A stretch of DNA of 64,000 nt, from positions 27,994 through 91,993 of the forward strand of contig JAGBKI010000056.1 of NCBI GenBank assembly GCA_017933995.1. Direction: 5' to 3'. Below, piece after piece: positions 33,476 through 41,918 of the stretch. The DNA comes from Bacteroidaceae bacterium. GTDB taxonomy: Bacteria; Bacteroidota; Bacteroidia; Bacteroidales; Bacteroidaceae. Under the pieces are notes generated by a model. That model saw nothing but the letters and a program-made list of their open reading frames with translations. It had not been told where the DNA came from and made no database searches. The translations under genes and the position numbers were made by a program. Position 1 is the stretch's first letter. Every line of letters starts with the position of its first letter.

Positions 33476-35347
33476 ATGATAGACGTAATCGCACGCGTGA
33501 GGCTCTTGTTCGCACAGGACAAGGACTTCCGCGCCGAACTGGCCCGCATACTGGGCTTCCTCCCCCACAACACCGAGTACTACAAGGTGGCCTTCGCCCA
33601 CAGTTCCAGCCAGTACCGCAGCCCCAAGGGCGGGCGCAAGCTCAACAACGAGCGGCTGGAGTTCCTCGGCGACGCCATCCTGGAGGCCGTGGTGAGCGAC
33701 ATCCTGTTCCACCACTTCGAGAACAAGCGCGAGGGTTTCCTCACCAACACGCGCAGCAAACTCGTGCAGCGCACCACGCTCAACGAACTGGCCGCCGAGA
33801 TGGGTGTCGACCGCCTGGTGCGCACCTCCGGACGCACACAGAACCGGGGCAACAATATCGGCGGCAACGCCTTCGAGGCCCTCATCGGCGCCATCTACCT
33901 CGACCGGGGCTACGCCGCCTGCAAGAAGTTCGTCGAGAAACAGATTATGCGCAAGTTCGTCAACGTCGACGACGTGGCGCAGAAGGAGGTGAACTTCAAG
34001 AGCAAAATCCTCGAATACTGCCAGAAGAACCGCATCAACTGCGAGTTCAAGCTCAAGAGCACCGACAAGGGCGACGGCGGCGCACCGCTGTTCCGCTCCA
34101 TCCTCGACATCGAGGGCGTGATGGTGGGCGAGGGCCGCGGCGCCTCCAAGAAGGAGAGCGAGCAGAATGCCTGCCGCGACGCCCTGCTGCGCCTGCGCCG
34201 CTCCAGCGCGCTTGTCACGCAGGTGTTCAACGCCAAGGAGGCGCGCACCAGCACCGAGGCTCCCATCTTCGTCGCCGTGCCGCGCATTGACGAGATTGAG
34301 GAGGAGATAGCCCGTATGAGCGAGGCACGCGCCGACCGCCGCCGCGAACAGCGCACCCGCCAGAAGGAGCGCCGCAACGATGCAGCCGAAAAGCAGGAGA
34401 AACCTGTCGAGAAGAAGCAGGAGAAACCCGCCGAGAAGAAGCAGGAGAAACCCGCTGAGAAGAAGCAGGAGAAACCCGCCGAGAACAAGCAGGAGAAACC
34501 TGCCGAGAAGAAGCAGGAGAAGCCTGCCGAGAAGAAGCAGGAGAAGCCTGCCGAGAAGAAGCAGGAGAAGCCCGCCGACGAGAAGAAGCCCGGTCGCCGT
34601 GGGCGTCGCAAGGCTTCGCAGGAAGCACAGACGGAAGCACAGGCAGAGACGCCGGTCGCAGGCGAGACGCCTGCGCTCCAACTGGCCGAGACGCCTGCGC
34701 TCCAACCAAGTGAGAAGCCCGCCCCCAAGGACGACGCCACGCCTGCTGTCACCCCGGATGTCGCTCCGGCTATTCCTCCAGTTGTTGCGTCTGCTGCTGC
34801 AGTGCAGCAGCCCCAACAGGCCCTGCCCGCTGCCGCCGTGCGCGTGGTGAAGGAGACGGAAAGCGTACCCGCGCCGCTCTTCATCGTGCCCGCTGAAAAG
34901 AAGCAGGAGCAGGCCGCTGACGCTCCCACCGAGAAAGCCGCCGAAGCTCCCGCTCCGCAGGCCGAGCAAGCCGACGCACCCGCCGAAAAGCCCTCCCGCA
35001 AACGGCGCGGAGGCAGGCGGAAGAGTGCCAAAACGGCAGAAGCCAAGGCAGAGGAAAAGGCGGAAGCCAAGGACGAGACGCCGGTCGCAGGCGAGACGCC
35101 TGCGCTCCAACTGGGCGAGACGCCTGTGGCCCAACCAGCCGCCAACACGTCGGGCACCGACACGCCAGTCGCAGGCGAGACGCCTGCGTTCCAACTGGCC
35201 GAGACACCTGCGCCCCAGCCCGCCCGCAAGCGGCGCGGAGGCCGCCGCAAACCCGCCGCCGCTTCAAAGGACGGCGCGCAGGCCAAAGCCGCCGAAGAGC
35301 CCGCAGCACCCACACTGCCTTTCGACAACAAAGACAACAACGAATAA
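33476..35347 (+). CDS. rnc: Ribonuclease III with a 370-residue disordered repeat tail
   Basis: RNase III cuts double-stranded RNA in rRNA and mRNA processing. Residues 1-245 are a complete enzyme: the signature NNERLEFLGDAILEAVVSD from about residue 57, the second acidic site in GGNAFEALIGAIYLDRG, and a double-stranded-RNA-binding domain ending GRGASKKESEQNACRDALLRL. Usual length is 220-330 residues; this one has 623. The tail contains an Arg/Lys-rich stretch (about 285-300), eight KQEKP-containing octapeptides (about 303-368), GRRGRRK, three AGETPALQ/AGETPAFQ blocks, two KRRGGRRK basic clusters and many Ala-Pro stretches. The frame is open throughout with high GC, so the tail is real at DNA level. 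It may bind RNA or a partner protein (inference). Confidence 0.95.
   Translation: MIDVIARVRLLFAQDKDFRAELARILGFLPHNTEYYKVAFAHSSSQYRSPKGGRKLNNERLEFLGDAILEAVVSDILFHHFENKREGFLTNTRSKLVQRTTLNELAAEMGVDRLVRTSGRTQNRGNNIGGNAFEALIGAIYLDRGYAACKKFVEKQIMRKFVNVDDVAQKEVNFKSKILEYCQKNRINCEFKLKSTDKGDGGAPLFRSILDIEGVMVGEGRGASKKESEQNACRDALLRLRRSSALVTQVFNAKEARTSTEAPIFVAVPRIDEIEEEIARMSEARADRRREQRTRQKERRNDAAEKQEKPVEKKQEKPAEKKQEKPAEKKQEKPAENKQEKPAEKKQEKPAEKKQEKPAEKKQEKPADEKKPGRRGRRKASQEAQTEAQAETPVAGETPALQLAETPALQPSEKPAPKDDATPAVTPDVAPAIPPVVASAAAVQQPQQALPAAAVRVVKETESVPAPLFIVPAEKKQEQAADAPTEKAAEAPAPQAEQADAPAEKPSRKRRGGRRKSAKTAEAKAEEKAEAKDETPVAGETPALQLGETPVAQPAANTSGTDTPVAGETPAFQLAETPAPQPARKRRGGRRKPAAASKDGAQAKAAEEPAAPTLPFDNKDNNE
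34658..35187. repeat. Three palindromic REP-like inserts inside rnc
   Basis: The 17-base palindrome GCAGGCGAGACGCCTGC occurs at 34658-34674, 35087-35103 and 35171-35187, each followed by GCTCCAACTG or GTTCCAACTG and preceded by a GTC. In frame it encodes AGETPA. A perfect palindrome repeated three times in a coding tail looks like a REP-type intergenic repeat that has spread into the gene. Confidence 0.75.
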
Positions 35348-35375
35348 ACCCCAATAACCCCGCCCCAACGCAACA

Positions 35376-36740
35376 ATGAACCTGACACTCCTTATTGTCA
35401 TCGTCTTCATTCTGGGCTATGCCGCCATAGCCCTGGAGAGTTTCACGAAGGTGAACAAGGCCGCCGTGGCCCTGCTGATGTTCGCCTTCTGCTGGACGCT
35501 CTTTATGCTCAACCCCGCGCCTTTCATCCCCGCCGACCTTTTCACGGCGGGCGACCACGACAGCCTCGTGCAGGCCGTGAGCAGCGTCATTGAGAAACAC
35601 CTGGGCAGCACCTCCACCACGCTCTTCTTCCTGATGGGCGCGATGACCATCGTCGAGGTCGTGGACCAGAACGGCGGCTTCAACTTCGTGCGCGACGTGA
35701 TGCGCACCAAGAGCAAGCGCGCCCTGATGTGGCGCATCGCCTTCATGACATTCTTCCTCTCGGCCATACTTGACAACCTGACCACGAGCATCGTGATGAT
35801 TATGATTCTGCGCAAGCTCGTGGCCGACAAGCAGGACCGCCTGCTCTACGCCGGCCTCGTGGTCATCGCGGCCAACTCGGGCGGTGCCTTCTCGCCCATC
35901 GGCGACGTCACCACCATCATGCTCTGGAACAAGGGTCTCATCACCGCCGCCGGAGTCATCGTGGAGATTTTCGTGCCGAGCCTCGTCTCGATGGTCATCC
36001 CGGCCTACCTACTGTCGCTGCAACTCAAGGGCGACCTCGCCGTGGTGCAGACCCAGGAGGAGACCGTCACCGTGGAGGGCGAACTGACCGCCGCGCAGCG
36101 CAAGGCCGTGTTCTTCCTCGGTGTGGGCGGCCTCATCTTCGTGCCCATTTTCAAGAGCATCACCCACCTGCCCCCGTTCGTGGGCATCCTGCTGGTGCTC
36201 GGCCTGCTGTGGACGGCCACCGAGGTGTTCTACTCGCGCCTGCCCAAGACCAAGGTAAAGGGCGACATGCAGAAGCGCGTCACCAACGTGCTCAAGCGCA
36301 TTGACATCAGCACCATCCTCTTCTTCCTCGGCATCCTGATGGCCGTGGCCTGCCTGGAGCAGATCGGCGTGCTGGAACTGCTGGGCAAGACGCTCGACAC
36401 GGCGTTCGACGGCAACCACTACCTCGTCACAGGCATCATCGGCGTGCTGTCGAGCATCGTCGACAACGTGCCGCTCGTGGCCGGCGCAATGGGCATGTAC
36501 CCCGTAGGCGCCCCCGGCACCGACCTCGGCGTGGACGGCATCTTCTGGCAACTGCTGGCCTACTGCGCAGGCGTGGGCGGCTCGATGCTCATCATCGGCA
36601 GCGCGGCTGGCGTCGTCGTGATGGGTCTGGAGAAGATTTCCTTCGGCTGGTACATGAAGAAAATCTCCTGGCTCGCCCTTGTCGGCTACCTCGCCGGCAT
36701 CCTCTGCTACTGGATCGAGAAGAACTGCATCGGCCTCTAA
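35376..36740 (+). CDS. nhaD: Sodium/proton antiporter NhaD
   Basis: NhaD-type antiporters expel sodium in exchange for protons and belong to the ion-transporter superfamily. The 454-residue protein has 11-13 hydrophobic segments. Conserved regions are ILGYAAIALESFTKVNKA at the start, FLMGAMTIVEVVDQNGGF, SAILDNLTTSIVMIMILRKL with the charged residues of the transport path, and GVLSSIVDNVPLVAGAMGMY near the end. It begins 28 bases after rnc, so the two are probably co-transcribed. Confidence 0.93.
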   Translation: MNLTLLIVIVFILGYAAIALESFTKVNKAAVALLMFAFCWTLFMLNPAPFIPADLFTAGDHDSLVQAVSSVIEKHLGSTSTTLFFLMGAMTIVEVVDQNGGFNFVRDVMRTKSKRALMWRIAFMTFFLSAILDNLTTSIVMIMILRKLVADKQDRLLYAGLVVIAANSGGAFSPIGDVTTIMLWNKGLITAAGVIVEIFVPSLVSMVIPAYLLSLQLKGDLAVVQTQEETVTVEGELTAAQRKAVFFLGVGGLIFVPIFKSITHLPPFVGILLVLGLLWTATEVFYSRLPKTKVKGDMQKRVTNVLKRIDISTILFFLGILMAVACLEQIGVLELLGKTLDTAFDGNHYLVTGIIGVLSSIVDNVPLVAGAMGMYPVGAPGTDLGVDGIFWQLLAYCAGVGGSMLIIGSAAGVVVMGLEKISFGWYMKKISWLALVGYLAGILCYWIEKNCIGL

Positions 36741-36842
36741 GCGCTTTTGCCCTTTCAGGGCGGGTTTTGTGTGTGTCGCCTCTCCCAGGGCGCTGCCCCG
36801 GGCTTTAGGCTCACCGGCCTTTCAGGCCGCACAGCGCAAGAA

Positions 36843-36890
36843 GAAACCCCAAAAGCCTAAAAACCTACGAACCCTTTAACCCATAAACCT
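36843..36890. repeat. Short CCTAAAAACC-type tract
   Basis: Direct repeats of the AAAACCTA / AACCTACGAACC type precede the barrel gene. They are a one-sided version of the hairpin tracts at 14272 and 16053. Confidence 0.4.
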
Positions 36891-36898
36891 ATACCGTT

Positions 36899-37525
36899 AT
36901 GAAAAAGACACTCTTTGCCCTCGTGGCAGCGATGGTGCTCTCCGTGGGCACCGCCAGCGCCCAGATTCAGTGGGGCGTCGAGGCCGGCACGCACCTCTCC
37001 AAGGTCAGCTTCTCCAAGGAGATGAAGAAGAACGTGAACAACCTCAAGTCGAGCAACACGTCGGGCTTCTACCTCGGCCCCAAGGTGAACTTCACCGTGC
37101 CCATCGTGGGCCTGGGTGCCGACGCCGCCCTGCTCTACTCGCAGAAGCGCATGGACGTCGAGGCCAACGGCGTGAGCACCGCCAAGACGTTCCGCTCGTT
37201 CGAGATACCCATCAACGTGCGCTACACGTTCGGCTTCTCCAGCCTGGCCGCCGTCTACGTGGCCACCGGCCCGCAGTTCGGCTTCAACGTCGGCAACCGC
37301 AACTGGGACTTCAAGAGCGCTGACGCCATCGGGCAGAGCCTCAAGTTCAAGAAGCAGAATATGAACACCAGCTGGAACATCGGTGCGGGTGTGAAACTGC
37401 TCGGCCACCTGGAGGCCGGCATCCTCTACAACTTTGCCATCAGCAAGTACTACAAGAAAGCCGCCGGCTCGGACTACGACTTCAAGGGCAACAGTTTCCA
37501 GGTGCAGGTGGCGTACCTGTTCTGA
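36899..37525 (+). CDS. Outer-membrane beta-barrel protein (PorT/OmpX-like family)
   Basis: The 208-residue protein has a signal peptide (MKKTLFALVAAMVLSVGTASAQ) and alternating amphipathic strands. It opens with IQWGVEAGTHLSKVS, has SGFYLGPKVNFTVPI and FEIPINVRYTFGF in the middle, and closes with VQVAYLF, the C-terminal aromatic signal for barrel assembly. This fits the eight-stranded outer-membrane barrel family common in Bacteroidetes. The cargo or ligand is unknown. Confidence 0.88.
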   Translation: MKKTLFALVAAMVLSVGTASAQIQWGVEAGTHLSKVSFSKEMKKNVNNLKSSNTSGFYLGPKVNFTVPIVGLGADAALLYSQKRMDVEANGVSTAKTFRSFEIPINVRYTFGFSSLAAVYVATGPQFGFNVGNRNWDFKSADAIGQSLKFKKQNMNTSWNIGAGVKLLGHLEAGILYNFAISKYYKKAAGSDYDFKGNSFQVQVAYLF

Positions 37526-37577
37526 CGTAAGGACGCGGTGACATCGCCGCACGCATCTTTGATAGAGCACATGTTAT

Positions 37578-37817
37578 GACGCTGAAAGCGTCACCCCCTC
37601 TGTAACCGCGGGTGCGCGGAATGAAATGGAGCGCACCAGCGGCAGGTTACCGCACGAAAACGGACGCTGAAAGCGTCCCCCACTCGCGAAAAAACATTAC
37701 TTTTGCCCGTCGTGGGGCACGCTTTCAGCGTGCATTCAGCGGACGCCGCCTGCTGCGGGTTCGCGAAGTGAAACGTAGCGAACCCGCAGTTACAGAGGGG
37801 GAGACGCTTTCAGCGTC
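37578..37817. mobile_element. MITE-like element with 36-bp inverted ends
   Basis: The left end (37578-37613, starting GACGCTGAAAGCGTC) and the right end (37782-37817, ending GACGCTTTCAGCGTC) are nearly perfect inverted repeats. Two more copies of the palindrome lie at 37662-37678 and 37718-37732. A -7 box TACTTTTG is inside (37698-37705). No transposase is present, so if mobile it would depend on one elsewhere. It fills most of the 37526-37941 gap. Confidence 0.6.
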
Positions 37818-37941
37818 TTTACGTCCGAACATTAACAAGAACAGCATCGGCACACCGCCATTAAACACCACCACTTCATAACTTTGGGTTAAACCTTTTC
37901 GGCACGCTTTTGGCAACAACCCACGCCTCCCACCCGGACGG

Positions 37942-38001
37942 CTTAAACCTCTTAAACCTTATTAAGCCCCTTAAACCTCATTAAACCTCATTAAACCTTT
38001 T
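37942..38001. repeat. CTTAAACC-type tract before the rhomboid gene
   Basis: Six or so CTTAAACC / ATTAAACC units in direct repeat; one-sided relative of 7198-7370 and 33320-33455. Confidence 0.6.
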
Positions 38002-38003
38002 AC

Positions 38004-38882
38004 ATGTTCCGCAACATCCCACCCGTTGTCCGCAACCTGCTCATCATCAACGTCATTTTCTTCCTGGCGCAGCAGGCATTCGACCAGCGCGGCTACGACC
38101 TCACCGACGCGCTGAGCCTGCACTACGTCCTGGCCAGCGACTTCCGCCCGTGGCAGCTGCTGACATACATGTTCCTGCACGGAAGCACGATGCACCTGCT
38201 GCTCAACATGTTCTCGCTGTGGATGTTCGGCTGCCAGGCCGAGTACGACTTTGGCTCGCGCCGCTTCCTCATCTTCTACCTGGCCTGCGGCATCGGTGCG
38301 GGACTGTTCCAGGAACTGTGGCAGACGGGCGAATACGCCCTGCTGGCGCGCGAGTACTACTACATCCCCGAAGAGGCACTCAACTCGTGGGCCACGGTGG
38401 GCGCGAGCGGAGCCGTATACGGCGTGCTGCTGGCCTTCGGTATGCTGCACCCCAACCAGCGCATCTGGCTGATGTTCCCGCCCATCCCGTTCAAGGCCAA
38501 GTGGTTCGTGGTGTTTATGGTGGTCATCGAACTGGCCGAGGCGTTCCTCTCGACGGGCAACGTGGCCCACTTCGCCCACCTGGGCGGTATGTTCGTGGGC
38601 TGGATGATGATACGCCAGTGGCGCCGCCACGACCGTGCCGCAAGCAGCGGGTTCAACAGTTGGGAGCCGCAGCGCCCCTCCCTGTGGCAGCGGCTCAAGG
38701 AGCGCACCACGCGCCGCCGCACCAACATGCACGCCGAGGTGAACCCCGACTACCGCTACAACGAGGACAAGAAGCGCAACGAGGAGCGTATGGACGAAAT
38801 CCTCGACAAGGTGAAACGCTCGGGCTACGACAGCCTCACCAACGCCGAGAAGCGCGAACTCTTCGACAGGAGCCAAAGATAA
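38004..38882 (+). CDS. Rhomboid-family intramembrane serine protease
   Basis: Rhomboids cut membrane-spanning segments of other proteins within the bilayer. This 292-residue protein has six predicted membrane segments, WQLLTYMFLHGSTMHLLLNMFSLW near residue 50, the nucleophile motif GASGAVYG with Ser135, and the catalytic His in HFAHLGGM (His192). After about residue 205 it has a soluble, charged tail ending RSQR, with KRSGYDSLTNAEKRELFDRS. That tail form is common in Bacteroidetes rhomboids. Confidence 0.93.
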   Translation: MFRNIPPVVRNLLIINVIFFLAQQAFDQRGYDLTDALSLHYVLASDFRPWQLLTYMFLHGSTMHLLLNMFSLWMFGCQAEYDFGSRRFLIFYLACGIGAGLFQELWQTGEYALLAREYYYIPEEALNSWATVGASGAVYGVLLAFGMLHPNQRIWLMFPPIPFKAKWFVVFMVVIELAEAFLSTGNVAHFAHLGGMFVGWMMIRQWRRHDRAASSGFNSWEPQRPSLWQRLKERTTRRRTNMHAEVNPDYRYNEDKKRNEERMDEILDKVKRSGYDSLTNAEKRELFDRSQR

Positions 38883-38885
38883 GTT

Positions 38886-39063
38886 TTCAGTTAAAAAATA
38901 AAAGTTAAAAGGTAAAAGTGGAGTTTGGTTTCGCAGTTGGAACTGGCCCCGGCGGCCTCCCAGGCCGCCCAATGGACGAAAGGAGGCGCAGAAACGCTGT
39001 CCCGCGCACACCACGCCGCGAAAGCAAACTCCATTTTTAACTTTTATTTTTTAACTATTAACT
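38886..39063. repeat. AGTTAAAA-type long hairpin
   Basis: GTTAAAAAATAAAAGTTAAAA and GTGGAGTTTG on the left are matched by CAAACTCCATTTTTAAC and TTTTATTTTTTAAC on the right, with a GC-rich loop. Related single-sided tracts lie at about 46268-46290 and 53320-53345. Confidence 0.65.
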
Positions 39064-39069
39064 AAAGCA

Positions 39070-40140
39070 ATGCGCCATCTCCCCTTTGCCCTCTGCGCCC
39101 TGCCACTGGCCGCGTCGGTGGTGGCGGCGTTCGTGTCGCCCGCCACGTTCCCGGCGGGCGCGCTGCTGGCACTGGGGTTCCCGCTGTTCTACTTGCTCTG
39201 CCTCGCGGCCTTCGTCGTCGCACTGCTCTTGCGCCGCCGCACCGGGCGGGCGTGGGTGACGCCGCTGTTGGCACTGGCACTGGCCACGTCGCCCGCCCGC
39301 TCCTACCTGCCCCTCAACATCGCCCGTGCCATCCCCGCCGGGGCCGACACGCTGCGCATCCTCTCGTTCAACACGCGCAACTTCGGCGGCCACGAGGCCG
39401 ACTCAGACGGTCGCGGCTATGTGGCAGGCTTCATGGCCGACGCCGGGGCCGACATCGTGTGCTTCCAGGAGGGCGCCGGCGAGCCGGAGTTCTACACCGA
39501 CGAGGCGCTGCCCCTGCTGCGCGAGCGGTTCCCCTACACCGACCTCTACCTGCCCGAGCACGGCTCGCCGATGGGCATCCTCTCGCGCTGGCCCGTCGTA
39601 GGCCGGACGTTCGTCACGCGCAGCGGCACCAACCACGCCATCGCCTACACCCTGGTGCGCCCCGGCGGCGACACGCTGCGCGTCGTGAACTGCCACCTGG
39701 CCAGTGTCGGCTACACCTTGGAGCAACTCGACGGCTACGCCGACGGCCTGCACAGCGGCTTCACCCGCAGCGGCGCCATAGGGCGGGCTGCCGACATGGC
39801 ACGAGCCTTCTGCCAGTCGGCGGAGCGGCGCGCACGAATGGCCGACACTGTGGCCAACTACGTCGCCGCGCACCGGGGCGAGAGCCTCATCGTCTGCGGC
39901 GACCTCAACGACACGCCCGTCTCCTACACCGCCCGTACCGTGCGCGGCCCGCTGACCGACGCCTACCGCGCCGCCGGCCACGGCCTCGGGCGCAGTTACA
40001 ACCGCAGCGGCATCGCCGTGCGCATCGACCACCTTTTCTGCTCACCGGACTGGACGCCCGCGCGCTGTAGCGTCGTGCCCGTCTTCACCTCGTCCGACCA
40101 CTACCCCCTGCTCGCCACCCTCTACCGCCCCGCCCCATGA
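39070..40140 (+). CDS. Membrane-anchored endonuclease/exonuclease/phosphatase (EEP) family protein, copy 1
   Basis: Three hydrophobic segments in the first 95 residues are followed by an EEP catalytic domain. Its motifs are LSFNTRNFGG, IVCFQEGAG with the catalytic Glu, HGSPMGILSRWPV, NCHLAS, VCGDLNDTPVS and SSDHYPLLA with the final His. The membrane part and Bacteroidetes context suggest an extracytoplasmic hydrolase acting on a phosphodiester, possibly a lipid or a nucleic acid. Its stop codon overlaps the ATG of the second copy (ATGA), so the two are translationally coupled. Confidence 0.85.
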   Translation: MRHLPFALCALPLAASVVAAFVSPATFPAGALLALGFPLFYLLCLAAFVVALLLRRRTGRAWVTPLLALALATSPARSYLPLNIARAIPAGADTLRILSFNTRNFGGHEADSDGRGYVAGFMADAGADIVCFQEGAGEPEFYTDEALPLLRERFPYTDLYLPEHGSPMGILSRWPVVGRTFVTRSGTNHAIAYTLVRPGGDTLRVVNCHLASVGYTLEQLDGYADGLHSGFTRSGAIGRAADMARAFCQSAERRARMADTVANYVAAHRGESLIVCGDLNDTPVSYTARTVRGPLTDAYRAAGHGLGRSYNRSGIAVRIDHLFCSPDWTPARCSVVPVFTSSDHYPLLATLYRPAP

Positions 40141-41246
40141 CCCGAAAGAAACCATCCGCAGCCGCCGCGCCGCGCCAGGGCTTCTGGCGCGGGCTGGTGT
40201 GGTGGTGCGCCACGGGCAGCGCGCTGCTGCTCTCCGCCTGCGGCCTCAGCACGTTCGTCACCCCGCTGCGCTTCCCGCCGCTGGGCGTCTTCGTGCTGAC
40301 ATTCCCCGTGTGGCTGGCCGCCGCCACGCTCTTCACGCTGCTGGCCACCGCGCTGCGCACGCGCCGCTGGTGGGTGCCGCTCGTGCTGCTGCTGCTCAAC
40401 GCCTGGGCCGTGCGCGTCTACCTGCCCGTCAACCTGCCGCAAGAGGAGCCAAAGGGCGCGCTCACCGTCCTGTCCTACAACACGCAGAACTACGCCTACC
40501 ACCTGCACGACGACTCGGCCAAAGTGGCCCTGACGCGCTACATCGCCGACAGCGGGGCCGACATCGTGTGCCTGCAGGAGGCCGTGCGCCACGACGCCTA
40601 CTACCGCCGCACCTACCTCCCCATCCTCGCCGAGCGCTACGCCTACAGCGACTCGCTGGAGGCCGAGGGCAGCAGTTTCCTGAACATCTACAGCCGCCTG
40701 CCCATCGTGGGGCGCGAACTGGTGGCCGACGGTCGGGGCAACAAGTGCATGGCCTTCACGCTGCTCGACGGTGCCGACACGCTCTACGTCGTGAACTGCC
40801 ACCTGCGCTCCATGGGGCTGTCGCTTGAGGAGAAAGCGGGCTTCGCCGGACTGGTGCACGACGCCGACACGCTCACCACGGGGCAGAAGCGGCGCGAGTC
40901 GGCCCTGCTCTTCACCAAGATTGCCGCCGCCAGCGTGGAGCGCGCGGCGCAGGCCGACCGCCTCTGCCAGTACCTGGAGCGTCGGCGAGGGCAGCGCGTC
41001 ATCCTCTGCGGCGACTTCAACGACACCCCCATCAGCTACGCCCACAACCGCGTCGCCTCCTACCTCACCGACGCCTACGCCACCACCGCCACGGGTTTCG
41101 GACGCTCGTTCAACGCCAACTCCATGCTGGTGCGCATCGACCACATGTTCTGCTCCGAGCACTACCGGCCCCACGCCTGCCGCGTCGACCAGTCCGTCCT
41201 CTATTCCGACCACTACCCCATCCGCTGCGCCTTCGAGCGACGGTAG
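40137..41246 (+). CDS. Membrane-anchored EEP family protein, copy 2
   Basis: The 369-residue paralogue of the preceding gene has the same layout: N-terminal membrane segments (SALLLSACGLSTFV, LGVFVLTFPVWLAAATLFTLL) and the EEP motifs LSYNTQNYAY, IVCLQEAV, NCHLRSMGLS, LCGDFNDTPISY and YSDHYPIRCAF. All catalytic residues are present in both copies, so neither looks degenerate. A 16-base gap separates its stop from the convergent HxlR gene. Confidence 0.85.
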   Translation: MTRKKPSAAAAPRQGFWRGLVWWCATGSALLLSACGLSTFVTPLRFPPLGVFVLTFPVWLAAATLFTLLATALRTRRWWVPLVLLLLNAWAVRVYLPVNLPQEEPKGALTVLSYNTQNYAYHLHDDSAKVALTRYIADSGADIVCLQEAVRHDAYYRRTYLPILAERYAYSDSLEAEGSSFLNIYSRLPIVGRELVADGRGNKCMAFTLLDGADTLYVVNCHLRSMGLSLEEKAGFAGLVHDADTLTTGQKRRESALLFTKIAAASVERAAQADRLCQYLERRRGQRVILCGDFNDTPISYAHNRVASYLTDAYATTATGFGRSFNANSMLVRIDHMFCSEHYRPHACRVDQSVLYSDHYPIRCAFERR

Positions 41247-41261
41247 TGTTTCCCTTTTCCC

Positions 41262-41630
41262 CTATTCCCCGTAGGCTGTGCGACGGTCTTCCAGAATGTC
41301 GCTCATGTGCGCTTTCGCCCAGCCGATAAGGGCTGTCAAGTGTGGCATGAGAGAAAGGCCGCGCGTAGTAAGTGCATATTCCACGCGAGGTGGCACTTCC
41401 GCATACACCTCGCGACTTACCAGCCCGTCTTCTTCAAGTGTGCGAAGCGTTTGTGTGAGCATCTTGCGCGAAATGTCTGCGATGCTGTGTTGCAATTCGC
41501 TGAAGCGCCGTGGTATCCCGCCCGAAAGTTCGTAGAGCACCACGAGTGCCCATTTGTCACCGATGCGTGCAAGGACGTTGCGGATGGGGCAGGTGGGATA
41601 AGCGGCAGTAAGCAGTTCTTCGTGGCGCAT
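41262..41630 (-). CDS. HxlR-family winged-helix transcriptional regulator
   Basis: This 122-residue regulator has the HxlR layout: the N-terminal Cys in CPIRNVLARIGDKWALVVLYEL, the helix-turn-helix RFSELQHSIADISRKMLTQTLRTLEEDGLV, and the wing with SREVYAEVPPRVEYALTTRG. Members often sense oxidants or electrophiles through that Cys and control a divergent oxidoreductase gene, which is just what is found here. I chose the ATG at MRHEELLTAAYP; the longer frame crosses the gene's own promoter. Confidence 0.92.
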   Translation of the reverse strand: MRHEELLTAAYPTCPIRNVLARIGDKWALVVLYELSGGIPRRFSELQHSIADISRKMLTQTLRTLEEDGLVSREVYAEVPPRVEYALTTRGLSLMPHLTALIGWAKAHMSDILEDRRTAYGE

Positions 41631-41719
41631 AAGAAAAAGAGAAGTAATGTTTCGGGTTATGGGAGTGATAAGCGTCACAAACCCTTTGCCTAAGCTGGAA
41701 ACGGGTGCGCGCCGTGCCG

Positions 41720-41727
41720 CAAAAGTA
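41720..41727 (-). promoter_or_regulatory. -7 box (TACTTTTG) of the hxlR-type gene
   Basis: The minus strand reads TACTTTTG 90 bases upstream of the start. The divergent promoter of the next gene is 118 bases away, leaving room for a shared operator. Confidence 0.5.
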
Positions 41728-41844
41728 CGCAGAAAAACGAGCGCGCAGTCATTTTTCTTAACAAACCGTAAAAGCCACCTGCGTAACCTGTTGGTTTGCA
41801 GCAACGGTAACCTGCGCGTAACCTCGCCACCTGCGCGTACCGTC

Positions 41845-41875
41845 TTGTGCAGACTCTTTCTTATCTTTACTTTTG
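41845..41875 (+). promoter_or_regulatory. Promoter of the NAD(P)-binding protein gene
   Basis: TTGT at 41845-41848, 19 bases, then TACTTTTG at 41868-41875, 43 bases before the ATG. Upstream, the sequence ACCTGCGCGTAACC is nearly repeated (around 41777-41838) and could hold regulator sites. Confidence 0.55.
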
Positions 41876-41918
41876 CAACGCAAATCCAAAAACAAACCTA
41901 TAAAACCGATACAGCATT

